A stretch of 64,000 nt of DNA from Streptococcus sp. VT 162 (GTDB taxonomy: Bacteria; Bacillota; Bacilli; Lactobacillales; Streptococcaceae), in assembly GCA_000688775.2 (NCBI GenBank), contig CP007628.2:868001-932000 (forward strand), read 5' to 3'. This document shows positions 1-10,458 of this stretch, piece by piece. Numbering within the stretch: the stretch's first letter is position 1; each line of letters begins with the position of its first letter. The translations under genes and the position numbers were made by a program. The notes under the pieces are model-generated. The model ran no database searches and was not told the DNA's origin. It worked only from the letters and a program-made list of their open reading frames with translations.

Positions 1-422
1 ATCTAAAGTTAAGTAGTCACTACAATGAGAACATTCAAAAAGTATCACGTTTGGAAGATATCACAGATGAGATTTTTAAATTCACTACTAACTTTACTGA
101 AGAAACGATAGAAGCTGGAGAGGCCTGGGTTAACGAAAATGTTTCTGGTGTGAAAGCCATGACAACTGGTTTTGAATCCATTGATATTGTCTTGGACTAC
201 GTTGATAAGGGTGTGGCCATTGTTGAGCTGGCAAAAAAACTTGGTCTAACCATGGATCAGGTTATGGCATTTGGCGATAATCTCAATGACCTTCATATGA
301 TGCAGGTTGTTGGACACCCAATCGCTCCTGAAAATGCGCGACCAGAGATTTTAGAATTAGCAGAAGCAGTGATTGGCCACCATAAGGACCAGTCAGTGAT
401 GGCTTATATGGAGGGCTTATAA
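1..422 (+). CDS. Cof-type HAD hydrolase, 3' part (cut by window start)
   Basis: This is the C-terminal part of a haloacid dehalogenase-superfamily sugar-phosphate or nucleotide phosphatase of the Cof class. The frame is open to the left edge, so the TTG at 51 is probably internal and the real start lies outside the window. Visible signatures are the Lys motif (DKGVAIVELAKKLG) and the acidic motif IV GDNLNDLHMM, which bind phosphate and Mg2+ in the family. Its TAA stop shares one base with the ATG of the next HAD gene (TAATG), so the two are translationally coupled. Substrate cannot be told from sequence. Confidence 0.85.
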   Translation, partial: LKLSSHYNENIQKVSRLEDITDEIFKFTTNFTEETIEAGEAWVNENVSGVKAMTTGFESIDIVLDYVDKGVAIVELAKKLGLTMDQVMAFGDNLNDLHMMQVVGHPIAPENARPEILELAEAVIGHHKDQSVMAYMEGL

Positions 423-1240
423 TGGCAGATATTAAATTGATTGCATTGGACTTGGATGGCACCTTGCTGACAACGGATAAAAAGCTAACAGATCGAACTA
501 AGAAAATCCTCAAAGCTGCGCGTGACCGTGGTATCAAGGTCGTACTGACAACAGGTCGTCCTTTGAAGGCTATGGATTTCTTTCTCCATGAGCTAGGGAC
601 TGATGGTCAGGAGGACGAGTACACCATCACCTTTAATGGTGGTCTGGTACAGAAAAATACTGGAGAGATTCTCGATAAAACAGTCTTTTCAATCGACGAT
701 GTGGCACGCTTGTACGAGGAAACTGAAAAACTCGGACTTCCGTTAGATGCCATTTCAGAAGGAATAGTCTATCAAATCCAGTCGGACCAAGAAAGTCTCT
801 ATGCTAAGTTCAACCCAGCCTTGACTTTCGTACCTGTCGCTTTTGAGGATCTATCTAGTCAGATGACATATAATAAATGTGTGACTGCTTTTGCCCAAGA
901 ACCTTTGGATGCAGCGATTCAACAGATTTCTCCTGAATTGTTTGACCAATACGAAATCTTCAAATCGCGTGAACTCTTATTGGAATGGTCGCCGAAAAAC
1001 GTCCACAAGGCAACAGGTTTAGCGAAATTAATTAAACACTTGGGAATCGACCAAAGTCAAGTGATGGCTTGTGGGGACGAGGCCAATGACCTTTCTATGA
1101 TTGAGTGGGCAGGTCTGGGAGTTGCCATGCAAAATGCAGTTCCAGCAGTTAAGGCAGTTGCCAATGTGATTACCCCGATGACCAACGACGAGGAAGCCGT
1201 TGCCTGGGCTATCGAAGAATACGTGCTAAAGGAGAACTAG
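422..1240 (+). CDS. Cof-type HAD-superfamily phosphatase
   Basis: A complete 272-residue cytosolic HAD phosphatase with a C2-type cap. Motif I is DLDGTLL near residue 10 (nucleophile Asp), motif II is the TTGRP region near residue 40, the Lys motif is in the KATGLAKLIKHLG stretch, and motif IV is GDEANDLSMI near residue 219. Family members hydrolyse phosphorylated sugars, FMN or PLP; this one cannot be assigned further. It is the second of two consecutive Cof genes and ends 3 nt before ftsY, so the three genes form one operon. The two HADs look like ordinary paralogues, not a split gene, because this copy is complete. Confidence 0.9.
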   Translation: MADIKLIALDLDGTLLTTDKKLTDRTKKILKAARDRGIKVVLTTGRPLKAMDFFLHELGTDGQEDEYTITFNGGLVQKNTGEILDKTVFSIDDVARLYEETEKLGLPLDAISEGIVYQIQSDQESLYAKFNPALTFVPVAFEDLSSQMTYNKCVTAFAQEPLDAAIQQISPELFDQYEIFKSRELLLEWSPKNVHKATGLAKLIKHLGIDQSQVMACGDEANDLSMIEWAGLGVAMQNAVPAVKAVANVITPMTNDEEAVAWAIEEYVLKEN

Positions 1241-1243
1241 AAT

Positions 1244-2545
1244 ATGGGATTATTTGACCGTCTATTCGGAAAAAAAGAAGAGCCGAAAATCGAAGATATT
1301 GTTAAAGAAGCTCTGGAAAATCTTGATTTGTCAGAAGAGGTTGAAGAAAACCAAACGGTAGTCGAAGAAACTTCTCAGGAAGAGACAGCAAGAGACAAAG
1401 TGGAAGAAACACTTGCTCAAGAAGAACTTCCTCAGGTCTCGACAGAAGATGTTATTGAACCAGATACAGTCGAGGAAACTGCTCAGGAAGAGCTTGAGCT
1501 AGAATCTGATGAATTGGAACAACTCCAAGAGCCTGAAGAAGTTTTAGAAGAAGAGAGCCAAGAAACTGAAGAAGAACTAGCGTCAGAAGTAGTAGAAGAA
1601 GAACTTCCTCAGGTTGAAGAAACCGTGCAGGAAAAATATGACCGCAGTCTAAAGAAAACCCGTACGGGATTCGGAGCTCGTTTGAATGCTTTCTTTGCCA
1701 ACTTCCGTTCTGTCGATGAAGAATTCTTCGAAGAATTGGAAGAACTGCTCATCTTGAGCGACGTCGGTGTGCAGGTCGCTTCGAACCTAACAGAAGAACT
1801 ACGTTATGAAGCCAAACTCGAAAATGCTAAGAAGCCTGATGCGCTCCGTCGTGTCATTATCGAGAAATTGGTCGAGCTCTACGAAAAGGATGGCAACTAC
1901 GATGAACAAATCCATTTCCAAGATGGTTTGACAGTCATGCTCTTTGTCGGAGTCAATGGTGTTGGGAAAACAACTTCTATCGGGAAATTAGCTCATCGTT
2001 ACAAGCAAGCTGGCAAGAAGGTCATGTTGGTTGCGGCAGATACTTTCCGTGCTGGAGCTGTTGCCCAGCTAGCTGAATGGGGCCGTCGTGTTGATGTTCC
2101 TGTTGTGACGGGAGCTGAAAAGGCTGATCCAGCAAGTGTGGTCTTTGATGGGATGGAACGTGCTGTAGCAGAAGGGATTGATATTCTCATGATTGATACA
2201 GCAGGCCGTCTGCAAAACAAGGACAACCTCATGGCCGAGTTGAAAAAGATTGGTCGCATTATCAAGCGTGTCGTTCCAGAGGCGCCACATGAAACCTTCC
2301 TTGCCCTTGATGCTTCAACTGGACAGAATGCCTTGGTACAAGCTAAGGAATTTTCTAAGATAACTCCATTGACAGGAATTGTTTTGACAAAAATTGATGG
2401 AACTGCCCGAGGTGGTGTTGTTCTGGCTATCCGCGAAGAACTCAATATCCCTGTAAAATTGATTGGTTTCGGTGAAAAAATCGATGATATTGGGGAATTT
2501 AACTCAGAAAACTTTATGAAGGGTCTCTTAGAAGGCTTGATTTAA
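1244..2545 (+). CDS. ftsY: Signal recognition particle receptor FtsY
   Basis: The SRP receptor GTPase that docks ribosome-SRP complexes at the membrane and hands nascent chains to SecYEG. The 433 residues begin with a short basic stretch, then a long Glu-rich A domain (about residues 15-130), an N domain helical bundle, and the G domain. G1 is GVNGVGKTTS near 236, DTAGR lies near 317 and TKIDGTARGG near 381. The acidic region is low-complexity, as is usual for FtsY of firmicutes. The gene follows two HAD genes with almost no spacing and ends at a hairpin shared with convergent zwf. Confidence 0.96.
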   Translation: MGLFDRLFGKKEEPKIEDIVKEALENLDLSEEVEENQTVVEETSQEETARDKVEETLAQEELPQVSTEDVIEPDTVEETAQEELELESDELEQLQEPEEVLEEESQETEEELASEVVEEELPQVEETVQEKYDRSLKKTRTGFGARLNAFFANFRSVDEEFFEELEELLILSDVGVQVASNLTEELRYEAKLENAKKPDALRRVIIEKLVELYEKDGNYDEQIHFQDGLTVMLFVGVNGVGKTTSIGKLAHRYKQAGKKVMLVAADTFRAGAVAQLAEWGRRVDVPVVTGAEKADPASVVFDGMERAVAEGIDILMIDTAGRLQNKDNLMAELKKIGRIIKRVVPEAPHETFLALDASTGQNALVQAKEFSKITPLTGIVLTKIDGTARGGVVLAIREELNIPVKLIGFGEKIDDIGEFNSENFMKGLLEGLI

Positions 2546-2553
2546 TACAAAAT

Positions 2554-2590
2554 AAATATCCTGCAAGTCAATCTTGCAGGATATTTTTGC
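2554..2590. terminator. Bidirectional terminator between ftsY and zwf
   Basis: A perfect 14-bp stem (2554-2567 with 2573-2586) and a 5-nt loop, with A-rich and T-rich flanks. It lies between two convergent stop codons and has U-tracts in both directions, so it can end both ftsY and zwf transcripts. Confidence 0.85.
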
Positions 2591-4077
2591 TATTCTAAAC
2601 GGCCATCTTCACGATAGGCGATATCTGGTTGCCAAGTCCATTTGGCTCCATACTTCTCAAGTAAGTCAAAGCTAGCTTGTGGCCCCATGCTTCCAGCTTT
2701 ATAATCGTAGAGTGGAGCTCCGTTTTCATCCCAGAGCTTTTCGATACGGTCAATCAATTTCCACGAAGCACTTACCTCATCCCAGTGGCTAAAGTTGGTA
2801 GAGTTGTTGTTCAAAACATCGTAGATTAATTTCTCGTATGGGTCTGGTGAGGCTCCAGTAGCAGTAGCATCTGTACGGTAATCCAGAGAGCTTGGTGCTA
2901 GGTTAAATTCCTCACCGACTTGTTTACCATTGAGGCTGAGAGAGAATCCTTCAGTTGGTTGGATATAGATGGTCAAGATATTTGGCGCCAAAGGCTCGCC
3001 GAAGATAGAGTCCATTTGCTTAAAGACGATATTGACATGAGTCCCTTTTTCTGTCAGGCGTTTACCAGTACGGAAGAAGAAAGGGACACCACGGAAGCGA
3101 TCACTATCTACAAAGAAGGCACCAGACGCAAAGGTTTCTGTTGTAGATTCTGGGTCGACATTTGGTTCGCTTCGATAGGAAATGTATTTCATGCCATCGA
3201 TTTTACCAGAGCGATATTGACCACGGATAAAGTGTTCTTTCAATTCTTCCTCAGTTGGATGATAGAGGTTTTTAAAGACTTTTATCTTTTCAGCACGAAT
3301 CTCATCTTTTGTAAAGCTAGCTGGTTTGTCCATGGCTAGAAGAGAGAGGAGTTGGAGAGTATGGTTTTGCACCATATCACGAAGGGCGCCAGATTGATCA
3401 TAGTAGCCACCGCGTTCTTCAACACCCAAGCGTTCCGCAAAGGTAATCTGAATATTATCGATGTGTTCGCGGTTCCAAACATTCTCAAAGATCATGTTGG
3501 CAAAACGAACAGCAAAGATACTCTGAATCATCTCTTTACCTAGGTAATGGTCGATACGATAGATTTGCTCTTCATCAAAGGCCGCAAGAAGATCTTCATT
3601 GAGTTTGCTTGCTGTTTCGTAGTCTGTACCAAATGGTTTCTCAACGATCAAGCGCTCAAAACCTTTGCCATCAACAATGTTTTCAGATTTGAGGTGCTTG
3701 GCAATAGTTCCGAAGAACTGAGGTGCCATAGACAAGAAGAAGAGCTTGTTGTGATCAGCTTGGTATTTTTCGTTAAGTTCAGCTTGTAATTGGCGCAAAG
3801 CAATATAATGTTCCGTATCATTCACATCATGGCTTTGATAGTAGAAGTGGCTAGCAAATTCTTGGGCTTGCTCGGTACTATCTGCCAAATCAAGGATGGA
3901 TTCGACAACTACAGATTCAAAATATTCCTTACTCCAAGGTCTACGAGCTGTTCCGATAACAGCAAAATGCTCAGAGAGATTGCCTGATTTATAGAGTCTG
4001 AAAAGGGAAGGGTAGAGTTTGCGTTTAGCTAAATCTCCACTCGCACCGAAAATTGTAACAATAACCTTTGATGACAT
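2590..4077 (-). CDS. zwf: Glucose-6-phosphate 1-dehydrogenase
   Basis: Catalyses the first, NADPH-producing step of the oxidative pentose phosphate pathway (glucose-6-phosphate to 6-phosphogluconolactone) in the cytosol. The 495-residue length is typical. The N-terminal Rossmann motif GASGDLAKRKL starts near residue 11, and the active-site signature RIDHYLGKE lies near residues 174-182. The gene stands alone on the minus strand, convergent with ftsY. Upstream at 4107-4121 is a small inverted repeat, and a plausible promoter (TTGTTT, 17 bp, TAAAAT on the minus strand) lies about 70 bp before the ATG. Long plus-strand ORFs inside it are shadows. Confidence 0.97.
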   Translation of the reverse strand: MSSKVIVTIFGASGDLAKRKLYPSLFRLYKSGNLSEHFAVIGTARRPWSKEYFESVVVESILDLADSTEQAQEFASHFYYQSHDVNDTEHYIALRQLQAELNEKYQADHNKLFFLSMAPQFFGTIAKHLKSENIVDGKGFERLIVEKPFGTDYETASKLNEDLLAAFDEEQIYRIDHYLGKEMIQSIFAVRFANMIFENVWNREHIDNIQITFAERLGVEERGGYYDQSGALRDMVQNHTLQLLSLLAMDKPASFTKDEIRAEKIKVFKNLYHPTEEELKEHFIRGQYRSGKIDGMKYISYRSEPNVDPESTTETFASGAFFVDSDRFRGVPFFFRTGKRLTEKGTHVNIVFKQMDSIFGEPLAPNILTIYIQPTEGFSLSLNGKQVGEEFNLAPSSLDYRTDATATGASPDPYEKLIYDVLNNNSTNFSHWDEVSASWKLIDRIEKLWDENGAPLYDYKAGSMGPQASFDLLEKYGAKWTWQPDIAYREDGRLE

Positions 4078-4195
4078 CTAGCTACCTAATTTCTATATTT
4101 TTTCCTAGTTGGACTAGGGATGAGATTTCCTCATTATCATAGTTTTTATTTTATCATAATTTTCAAAAAAAACAAAAAATCCAATACGCAATTAA

Positions 4196-4223
4196 AAAAC
4201 TGTAAGGAGAACCTTACAGTTTT
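4196..4223 (-). terminator. Terminator after glnQ
   Basis: A 12-bp stem (4196-4207 with 4212-4223) with a 4-nt loop, followed on the minus strand by a run of T. It lies 3 nt beyond the glnQ stop codon. Confidence 0.85.
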
Positions 4224-4226
4224 GTT

Positions 4227-4967
4227 TTATACATTTAAGACCTTGTCCAAGAACTCTTTTAGACGAGGGTGTTGCGGGTTGTCAAAGATTTGGTCAGGTG
4301 TTCCGTCTTCTAGGAACTCACCATCAGCCGTAAAGATAACACGGTTGGCTACCTGACGAGCAAATCCCATCTCATGGGTTACGATAATCATGGTCATACC
4401 TTGTTCCGCCAATTCCTTCATAACATTCAGTACATCTCCAACCATCTCAGGGTCCAGAGCGGAAGTTGGCTCATCAAAGAGCATGATATCAGGATTCATG
4501 GCAAGTCCACGAGCGATGGCTACACGTTGTTTCTGACCACCTGAAAGGCTATCTGGGTTGGCATTAGCTTTATCTGCTAGTCCTACCTTTTCAAGCAACT
4601 CCATCCCCAATTTTTCAGCTTCTTCTTTTGTCATCCGTTTGTGTTCAATAGGTGCAAAAGTGATATTTTCTAGGACGGACATGTGTGGGAAGAGGTTGAA
4701 GTGTTGGAATACCATTCCCACGTTTTCGCGAACATGGTCGACATTGGTTGATTTTTCAGTCAAATCATAGCCATTCACTGTGATGTGGCCACTCGTTACC
4801 TCCTCGAGAAGGTTAAGACTACGGAGGAAAGTGGATTTACCAGAACCAGAAGGACCGATGATACAAACAACATCTCCTTCATAGAATTTAGTTGTAATTC
4901 CTTTTAAAACTTCGTTATTTCCATAATACTTATGCAAATCATTTACATCAATTTTTAGTTTTGCCAT
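4227..4967 (-). CDS. glnQ: Polar amino acid ABC transporter ATPase (GlnQ-like)
   Basis: The ATP-hydrolysing subunit of a glutamine/polar amino acid importer at the cytoplasmic membrane. In 246 residues it carries Walker [10 protein letters not shown] (38-46), Q-loop FQHFN near 88, signature LSGGQKQR (141-148), Walker B with [10 protein letters not shown] (165-174) and the switch His in VTHEMG near 197. Its ATG shares one base with the TAA of the upstream glnP gene, so translation is coupled and the two proteins are surely partners. The substrate (Gln, Glu or Asn) is inferred from the partner's family. A clear terminator follows. Confidence 0.95.
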   Translation of the reverse strand: MAKLKIDVNDLHKYYGNNEVLKGITTKFYEGDVVCIIGPSGSGKSTFLRSLNLLEEVTSGHITVNGYDLTEKSTNVDHVRENVGMVFQHFNLFPHMSVLENITFAPIEHKRMTKEEAEKLGMELLEKVGLADKANANPDSLSGGQKQRVAIARGLAMNPDIMLFDEPTSALDPEMVGDVLNVMKELAEQGMTMIIVTHEMGFARQVANRVIFTADGEFLEDGTPDQIFDNPQHPRLKEFLDKVLNV

Positions 4968-7132
4968 TAACGAATCCTCTTTTCTAAGCGTTTCGCTAGT
5001 CTAGTCAAAAGCGTGATAATTACAAGATAGAAGATAGCAAGGATTGCATACATCTTGAAACTTTGATAGTTACGGGCGATGATAATCTTACCAGTTTGGA
5101 AGAGTTCAACCAGACCGATAGCAGATACGATGGTTGTATCTTTAAGAGCGATAACGAACTGGTTGACGAAGTTTGGCAACATCAATTTAGTCGCTTGTGG
5201 CAAGATAATCTTACGCATGGTTTTTCCATAAGAGATACCAAGACTGCGACTGGCTTCCATTTGCCCAACTGGAACAGCTTGAATCCCACCACGAACAATT
5301 TCAGCGATATAAGCAGCTGCATTGAGTGAGAGGGCGATAGTACCAGCTACAAAGTCATTGATTGGACTTTGTTGGCCTGTAATCGACTCGATGAAGTTTG
5401 GAATACCCCAGAAGATGAAGGCTGCAAGAATCATCAATGGGATACCACGGATAACATCAACGAAAATCTCAGAGATCAGACGAAGAGATTTGTATGGACT
5501 AACGCTAAACATACCAAAGATAATCCCGATGACAATGGCAATTGCAAATGAAATAAGTGCTAAGGCAAGAGTGATTCCAAGTCCACTAAGAAGTTGTTTG
5601 TAGTTGTTTTGAAGCAAGCCCCAGATAGTTGTTTCGTCAACCGTACTTGTAGAGTCAGTTGAAGTTTCGCTAGCTAGATACTTGTCAAGAATCTTTTGGA
5701 ATTCTCCGTTAGCTTTGAGGTTCGCAAGTCCGTTATTGAACATCTGGATCAATTCAGGGTTTGTTCCTTTTTTAACCGCAAAGGCAGTTTCACCGATTGG
5801 AGTTCCAGCGATTGGTGTTTTCAATTTTTGCCCTTGACTGATAGAATATTTGAGAACAGGCTCATCATCCATCACAGCATCAATAGCTCCAGTATTCAGA
5901 CTGTCATACATTGATGCGCCATCTGCAAAGGTTTTAATCTTATAGCCGTATTTGTTTTGATTCTCAGTAAGGAACGTTTGAGAAGCAGTTCCGTTTTTAA
6001 CACCGACAGTTTTATCCTTGAGGTCTTCATAAGAAGCAATTGTGCTTGATTCTTTTACACCAAGAATCGTATTTGCTGTGTAGTAGGATTCTGAGAAGTC
6101 GAAGGTTTCCTTACGGGCATCTGTTACAGACATACCAGCAATGATACCATCTGCTTGCCCTGCTTGAACAGCACTGATGGCTGCGTCAAATCCTGGGTTG
6201 GTAATTTCAATTTCAAAACCTTGGTCTTTGGCAATGGCCTTGATGAGGTCCATATCAATACCAGTGTATTGATTGCTTGAATTTTGAAAGACGAATGGGG
6301 CGAAAGATGAGTCGCTGACAATAATGTACTTGCTTTTCACTGGAGTAGCTTTTTGTCCAGCAGCAGTAGTTGTCGTTGGGCTTGCCGTAGTTGTAGAAGC
6401 TGTCCATTTTTGGATGATTTGCTCCAAGCTACCATCCTTCTTCATTTGTGCTAGGGCTTCGTTAAACTCGGTAACCAAGTGTTCATACTTGCTCCCTTTC
6501 TTGACACCAAAGGCAAAGCTTCCAACAGCCTCACCATCCATATTGATGCTGAGATCTTGTCCTTGGTTAATCGCATACTCAATAACAGGTTTGTCATCCA
6601 TGATGGCATTTACAGCACCAGCACTTAGACTGTTATTCATCAAATCACCTGTATCAAAGGTTTTGATAGAGAAACCGTATTTATCTTTGATACTTTCGAG
6701 GAAACGTTGAGCGGCAGTTCCGTTCTTAACTCCAACTGTTTTGCCGCTAAGTTCCTCATATTTGGTGATTTTATTTGCCTTTGTGGTAGCAATGACAACT
6801 TTTGTATCATAATAGGTATCAGACATGGTAAAGACATTTTCACGTTCTTTTGTTTTTGTCATACCTGCCATAATAGCATCTGCTTGACCTGACTGCACCG
6901 CATTTACAGCTGCATCAAAGCCAGGATAAGACATTTGGATGTTCCATCCTTTGATTTCTGCGACTTTATTGATAATATCAACATCAATCCCTTTATAGGT
7001 TTGATCTGAATCTTTAAACTCAAAAGGTGCGTAAGCTGTATCAGACACAATCTTAACAGTATCAGCTTTTGCCATACCTAGTGAGAAAATGGGAAATAAA
7101 ATGAGCAAACATGCTAGTATTTTTTTCTTCAT
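4967..7132 (-). CDS. glnP: Amino acid ABC transporter: two binding domains fused to permease (GlnP-like)
   Basis: A 721-residue fusion protein. A signal sequence (residues 1-23, ending GMAKA) is followed by a first periplasmic-binding-protein type domain (about 25-250), a Thr/Ala-rich linker, a second, similar binding domain (about 268-490), another linker and a permease domain with several membrane helices from about 510 to the C-terminus, including the EAA-type cytoplasmic loop near [17 protein letters not shown]. This layout is the known GlnPQ architecture of lactic acid bacteria, in which tethered domains capture Gln/Asn/Glu and deliver them to the pore. The two domains repeat the same motifs (FDAA, GMT/GMS, GVKNGTA), showing internal duplication. 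It is transcribed with glnQ from a good promoter at 7162-7190. Confidence 0.94.
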   Translation of the reverse strand: MKKKILACLLILFPIFSLGMAKADTVKIVSDTAYAPFEFKDSDQTYKGIDVDIINKVAEIKGWNIQMSYPGFDAAVNAVQSGQADAIMAGMTKTKERENVFTMSDTYYDTKVVIATTKANKITKYEELSGKTVGVKNGTAAQRFLESIKDKYGFSIKTFDTGDLMNNSLSAGAVNAIMDDKPVIEYAINQGQDLSINMDGEAVGSFAFGVKKGSKYEHLVTEFNEALAQMKKDGSLEQIIQKWTASTTTASPTTTTAAGQKATPVKSKYIIVSDSSFAPFVFQNSSNQYTGIDMDLIKAIAKDQGFEIEITNPGFDAAISAVQAGQADGIIAGMSVTDARKETFDFSESYYTANTILGVKESSTIASYEDLKDKTVGVKNGTASQTFLTENQNKYGYKIKTFADGASMYDSLNTGAIDAVMDDEPVLKYSISQGQKLKTPIAGTPIGETAFAVKKGTNPELIQMFNNGLANLKANGEFQKILDKYLASETSTDSTSTVDETTIWGLLQNNYKQLLSGLGITLALALISFAIAIVIGIIFGMFSVSPYKSLRLISEIFVDVIRGIPLMILAAFIFWGIPNFIESITGQQSPINDFVAGTIALSLNAAAYIAEIVRGGIQAVPVGQMEASRSLGISYGKTMRKIILPQATKLMLPNFVNQFVIALKDTTIVSAIGLVELFQTGKIIIARNYQSFKMYAILAIFYLVIITLLTRLAKRLEKRIR

Positions 7133-7161
7133 TTTTAGTCTCCTTTTCCGAATATTTTCCC

Positions 7162-7190
7162 ATTATATCAGAAAATGAATGAAAAGGCAA
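7162..7190 (-). promoter_or_regulatory. Promoter of glnP-glnQ
   Basis: On the minus strand, TTGCCT (7185-7190), a 17-bp spacer and a perfect TATAAT (7162-7167), about 30 bp before the glnP ATG. Confidence 0.8.
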
Positions 7191-7270
7191 ATATTATGGA
7201 TTTTATGTAAGGAAATCTAACATGAAATACCCACTCTTATCAACTTAGAGAAGAGTCTGAAAAGCAAATT

Positions 7271-7281
7271 TATGGTAAAAT
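7271..7281 (+). promoter_or_regulatory. Extended -10 promoter of uvrB
   Basis: TATGGTAAAAT, the streptococcal extended -10 form, with no convincing -35 box. The leader before the uvrB ATG is about 25 nt. Confidence 0.6.
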
Positions 7282-7312
7282 AGAAGGATAGAAAAATGCA
7301 GATGAGGCAATC

Positions 7313-9301
7313 ATGATAAATAGAATTACAGATAATGAATTTAAACTAGTATCAAAATACGAACCTTCAGGAGATCAACCACAAGCGATTGAGCAGTTGG
7401 TTGACAATATCGAGGGTGGAGAAAAGGCCCAAATTTTGATGGGGGCGACGGGTACAGGGAAGACCTATACCATGAGTCAGGTCATTTCCAAAGTCAATAA
7501 ACCAACTTTGGTCATTGCCCATAACAAAACATTAGCTGGTCAGCTCTATGGGGAGTTCAAGGAATTTTTCCCTGAAAATGCTGTTGAGTACTTTGTGTCT
7601 TACTATGATTATTACCAACCTGAGGCCTATGTCCCTTCGAGTGATACTTATATTGAAAAGGATAGCTCTGTCAATGATGAGATTGACAAGCTTCGACACT
7701 CAGCGACTTCAGCACTTCTGGAGCGCAATGATGTCATCGTAGTGGCTTCAGTCTCTTGTATCTATGGTTTGGGTTCGCCAAAGGAATATTCTGATAGCGT
7801 CGTTAGTCTCCGTCCAGGTCTGGAGATTTCTCGTGATAAACTCTTGAATGACTTGGTAGATATACAGTTTGAACGCAATGATATTGATTTCCAACGGGGA
7901 AGATTTCGCGTTCGCGGAGATGTGGTGGAGATTTTCCCAGCTTCTCGTGATGAACACGCTTTTAGAGTAGAATTTTTCGGAGACGAAATCGACCGTATCC
8001 GTGAAGTTGAGGCTTTGACAGGTCAGGTATTGGGAGAAGTGGATCATTTGGCGATTTTCCCTGCCACTCACTTTGTGACCAATGATGACCACATGGAGGT
8101 TGCGATTGCTAAGATTCAGGCAGAGTTGGAGGAGCAGTTGGCTGTCTTTGAAAAGGAAGGCAAACTGCTAGAAGCTCAGCGTTTGAAACAGCGGACAGAG
8201 TACGATATTGAGATGTTACGTGAGATGGGCTATACCAACGGTGTTGAAAACTACTCACGCCACATGGATGGTCGTAGCGAAGGAGAGCCTCCTTATACGC
8301 TTCTCGACTTCTTCCCAGATGATTTCTTGATCATGATTGATGAAAGTCACATGACCATGGGGCAAATCAAAGGTATGTACAATGGAGACCGTTCGCGTAA
8401 GGAAATGCTGGTTAATTATGGTTTCCGTTTACCGTCAGCCTTGGACAATCGTCCTCTCCGTCGTGAGGAGTTTGAAAGCCATGTGCACCAGATTGTTTAC
8501 GTTTCAGCGACACCTGGTGACTATGAAAATGAGCAGACCGAGACAGTGATTGAGCAAATCATTCGTCCGACAGGGCTTCTAGACCCAGAGGTGGAAGTTC
8601 GTCCGACTATGGGACAGATTGATGACCTCCTAGGTGAAATCAATGCTCGTGTTGAAAAGAACGAACGAACTTTTATCACAACCTTGACCAAGAAGATGGC
8701 AGAAGACTTGACCGACTACTTCAAAGAAATGGGGATCAAGGTCAAGTACATGCACTCGGACATTAAGACCTTGGAGCGGACGGAAATTATCCGTGACCTA
8801 CGCTTGGGTGTCTTTGATGTCTTGGTGGGAATCAATCTGCTCCGCGAAGGGATTGACGTTCCTGAGGTAAGCTTGGTTGCCATTCTCGATGCTGATAAGG
8901 AAGGTTTCCTTCGTAACGAACGTGGCCTCATCCAGACCATTGGTCGTGCTGCCCGTAATAGCGAAGGGCATGTCATCATGTATGCGGACACGATGACCCA
9001 GTCTATGCAACGTGCTATTGATGAAACGGCTCGTCGTCGGAAAATCCAGATGGCTTATAATGAAGAGCATGGTATCGTCCCACAAACCATTAAGAAAGAA
9101 ATCCGTGATCTTATTGCCGTGACCAAGGCAGTTTCTAAGGAAGAGGACAAGGAAGTCGATATCAATAGTCTCAACAAACAAGAACGCAAAGAACTCGTCA
9201 AGAAACTGGAAAAACAAATGCAAGAAGCCGTCGAAGTGCTTGATTTTGAACTCGCTGCTCAGATACGTGACATGATGTTGGAAGTGAAGGCGTTAAACTG
9301 A
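7313..9301 (+). CDS. uvrB: Excinuclease ABC subunit B
   Basis: The damage-verifying helicase-like subunit of nucleotide excision repair, which accepts DNA from UvrA and recruits UvrC. The 662 residues show Walker A GATGTGKT (44-51), the aromatic beta-hairpin with [10 protein letters not shown] near 97, the DEAD-like IDESH near 340, helicase motifs V/VI ([22 protein letters not shown]), and a C-terminal UVR domain ending EVKALN that contacts UvrC. The gene itself is intact. Its last 201 bp (9101-9301) are repeated about 1.3 kb downstream, and the last few codons once more at 11280-11301, although the copies end ALD instead of ALN. Confidence 0.97.
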   Translation: MINRITDNEFKLVSKYEPSGDQPQAIEQLVDNIEGGEKAQILMGATGTGKTYTMSQVISKVNKPTLVIAHNKTLAGQLYGEFKEFFPENAVEYFVSYYDYYQPEAYVPSSDTYIEKDSSVNDEIDKLRHSATSALLERNDVIVVASVSCIYGLGSPKEYSDSVVSLRPGLEISRDKLLNDLVDIQFERNDIDFQRGRFRVRGDVVEIFPASRDEHAFRVEFFGDEIDRIREVEALTGQVLGEVDHLAIFPATHFVTNDDHMEVAIAKIQAELEEQLAVFEKEGKLLEAQRLKQRTEYDIEMLREMGYTNGVENYSRHMDGRSEGEPPYTLLDFFPDDFLIMIDESHMTMGQIKGMYNGDRSRKEMLVNYGFRLPSALDNRPLRREEFESHVHQIVYVSATPGDYENEQTETVIEQIIRPTGLLDPEVEVRPTMGQIDDLLGEINARVEKNERTFITTLTKKMAEDLTDYFKEMGIKVKYMHSDIKTLERTEIIRDLRLGVFDVLVGINLLREGIDVPEVSLVAILDADKEGFLRNERGLIQTIGRAARNSEGHVIMYADTMTQSMQRAIDETARRRKIQMAYNEEHGIVPQTIKKEIRDLIAVTKAVSKEEDKEVDINSLNKQERKELVKKLEKQMQEAVEVLDFELAAQIRDMMLEVKALN

Positions 9302-9341
9302 AAAAATTATAAAGAAATAGAAATATATAGAAAGACATAAT

Positions 9342-10379
9342 ATGACAGCAAAAAAAACTAAACACATAGGCATTGAATGTTGTAGAATTCTAGCTATGTT
9401 GATGATTTGCAACTTACATGTTTTGGGTATGGGAGGAATTTTGGAGAAAGTTGATAGTCAAAAAGATTTTTACTATATTTTTGCCAATTTTTTAGAAGCT
9501 TTCTCATATTCAGCTGTAAATATTTATATTTTAATCAGTGGGTATGTCGGTCTTTATTCACAATTTAGTTATAAAAAAATGTTTGGTTTTTGGGTACAGA
9601 TTATTTTCTATACTATTTCAATTACTTTTGTATTTGCTATTTTTTCAAAATCATCTGTTAACTTAAGTGATTGGTTTTCAGCTTTAACTCCAATAAGTCA
9701 TGGACAGTATTGGTATATGAGTTGCTATTTTGGTTTAGTCTTAATAGCACCATTTTTGAATCAAGCAGTGCTGACATTGAAGAACGAACAATTGCTTCCA
9801 ATTGTTAGTGGAGCATTTATATACTTTTCTGTCATACCTACAGTATTTAAACAAGATATTCTGGGCTTGTGGGGTGGATATAGTGTATTATGGATGATTC
9901 TTTTGTACACTATAGGAGCAATAATTAGAAAATCAAATTACGAAAGTCGTTTTCAAATACGTAATGTTAGTGGATTGATTTTATTTTTAACTAGTTTAAC
10001 TTTTATACTGTGCTGGCTTGGTTTTGAACAGTGGAGAAGTTATATTTCTCCGACGGTCACACTGCAAGGAATAGCAATATTTTTACTCTTCTTGAATATT
10101 AAAGATATTCCCTTAACTTTTAAGAGACTAGTTCTTTTAATATCTCCACTAACTTTGGGGATTTATCTGTTTCATGTACATCCTCTTATTTTTAGAAGAA
10201 TTATACCAACCATCCATACTTTAGTTGAAGAACAAGAATTTCCCATTTTTGTCATTATGATTCTAGTTATGACACTGGCCCTGTTCTTTTCTGGCGCTAT
10301 GATTGAGTATTTTAGAAATAAATTAATGGCGTATATTCTTACTTTAATAAAGAGTGTTAAAAATCTTAAACAGACTTAA
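9342..10379 (+). CDS. Acyltransferase 3 family membrane protein
   Basis: A 345-residue polytopic membrane protein of the acyltransferase 3 (OafA/NodX-like) family, whose members O-acylate surface polysaccharides, peptidoglycan or antibiotics. About ten hydrophobic segments are visible. The family's N-terminal hallmark is present as IGIECCRILAMLMICNLHVLG, with the catalytic-type His near residue 26, and conserved SHGQYWYMS and LFHVHPL segments follow. There is no separate SGNH domain. Base composition is clearly more AT-rich than uvrB, and the gene sits between uvrB and a second copy of the uvrB tail, so it was probably acquired horizontally. The target is unknown. Confidence 0.85.
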   Translation: MTAKKTKHIGIECCRILAMLMICNLHVLGMGGILEKVDSQKDFYYIFANFLEAFSYSAVNIYILISGYVGLYSQFSYKKMFGFWVQIIFYTISITFVFAIFSKSSVNLSDWFSALTPISHGQYWYMSCYFGLVLIAPFLNQAVLTLKNEQLLPIVSGAFIYFSVIPTVFKQDILGLWGGYSVLWMILLYTIGAIIRKSNYESRFQIRNVSGLILFLTSLTFILCWLGFEQWRSYISPTVTLQGIAIFLLFLNIKDIPLTFKRLVLLISPLTLGIYLFHVHPLIFRRIIPTIHTLVEEQEFPIFVIMILVMTLALFFSGAMIEYFRNKLMAYILTLIKSVKNLKQT

Positions 10380-10458
10380 AACTTTTTTGTCTTATTAAAA
10401 TAGGAGCAAGAGGCATTAAAATATACACTTCACTGAGAACTTAAGGTTTACTGAACTT

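Noticed and set aside
283..537. Antisense ORF across the two HAD genes
   Set aside because: It lies opposite two well-supported overlapping HAD genes, has no ribosome site and gives a low-complexity protein.
1999..2445. 148-codon minus-strand ORF inside ftsY
   Set aside because: Mirror frame of the conserved NG domain; composition rich in Ser, Arg and Thr as expected from a shadow frame.
2920..3789. Series of plus-strand ORFs inside zwf
   Set aside because: All lie opposite a complete G6PD gene with every signature motif intact.
4107..4121. CCTAGT-TGG-ACTAGG hairpin in the zwf leader
   Set aside because: Six-bp arms with no T-run and no link to a known regulator; too weak to call an operator or attenuator.
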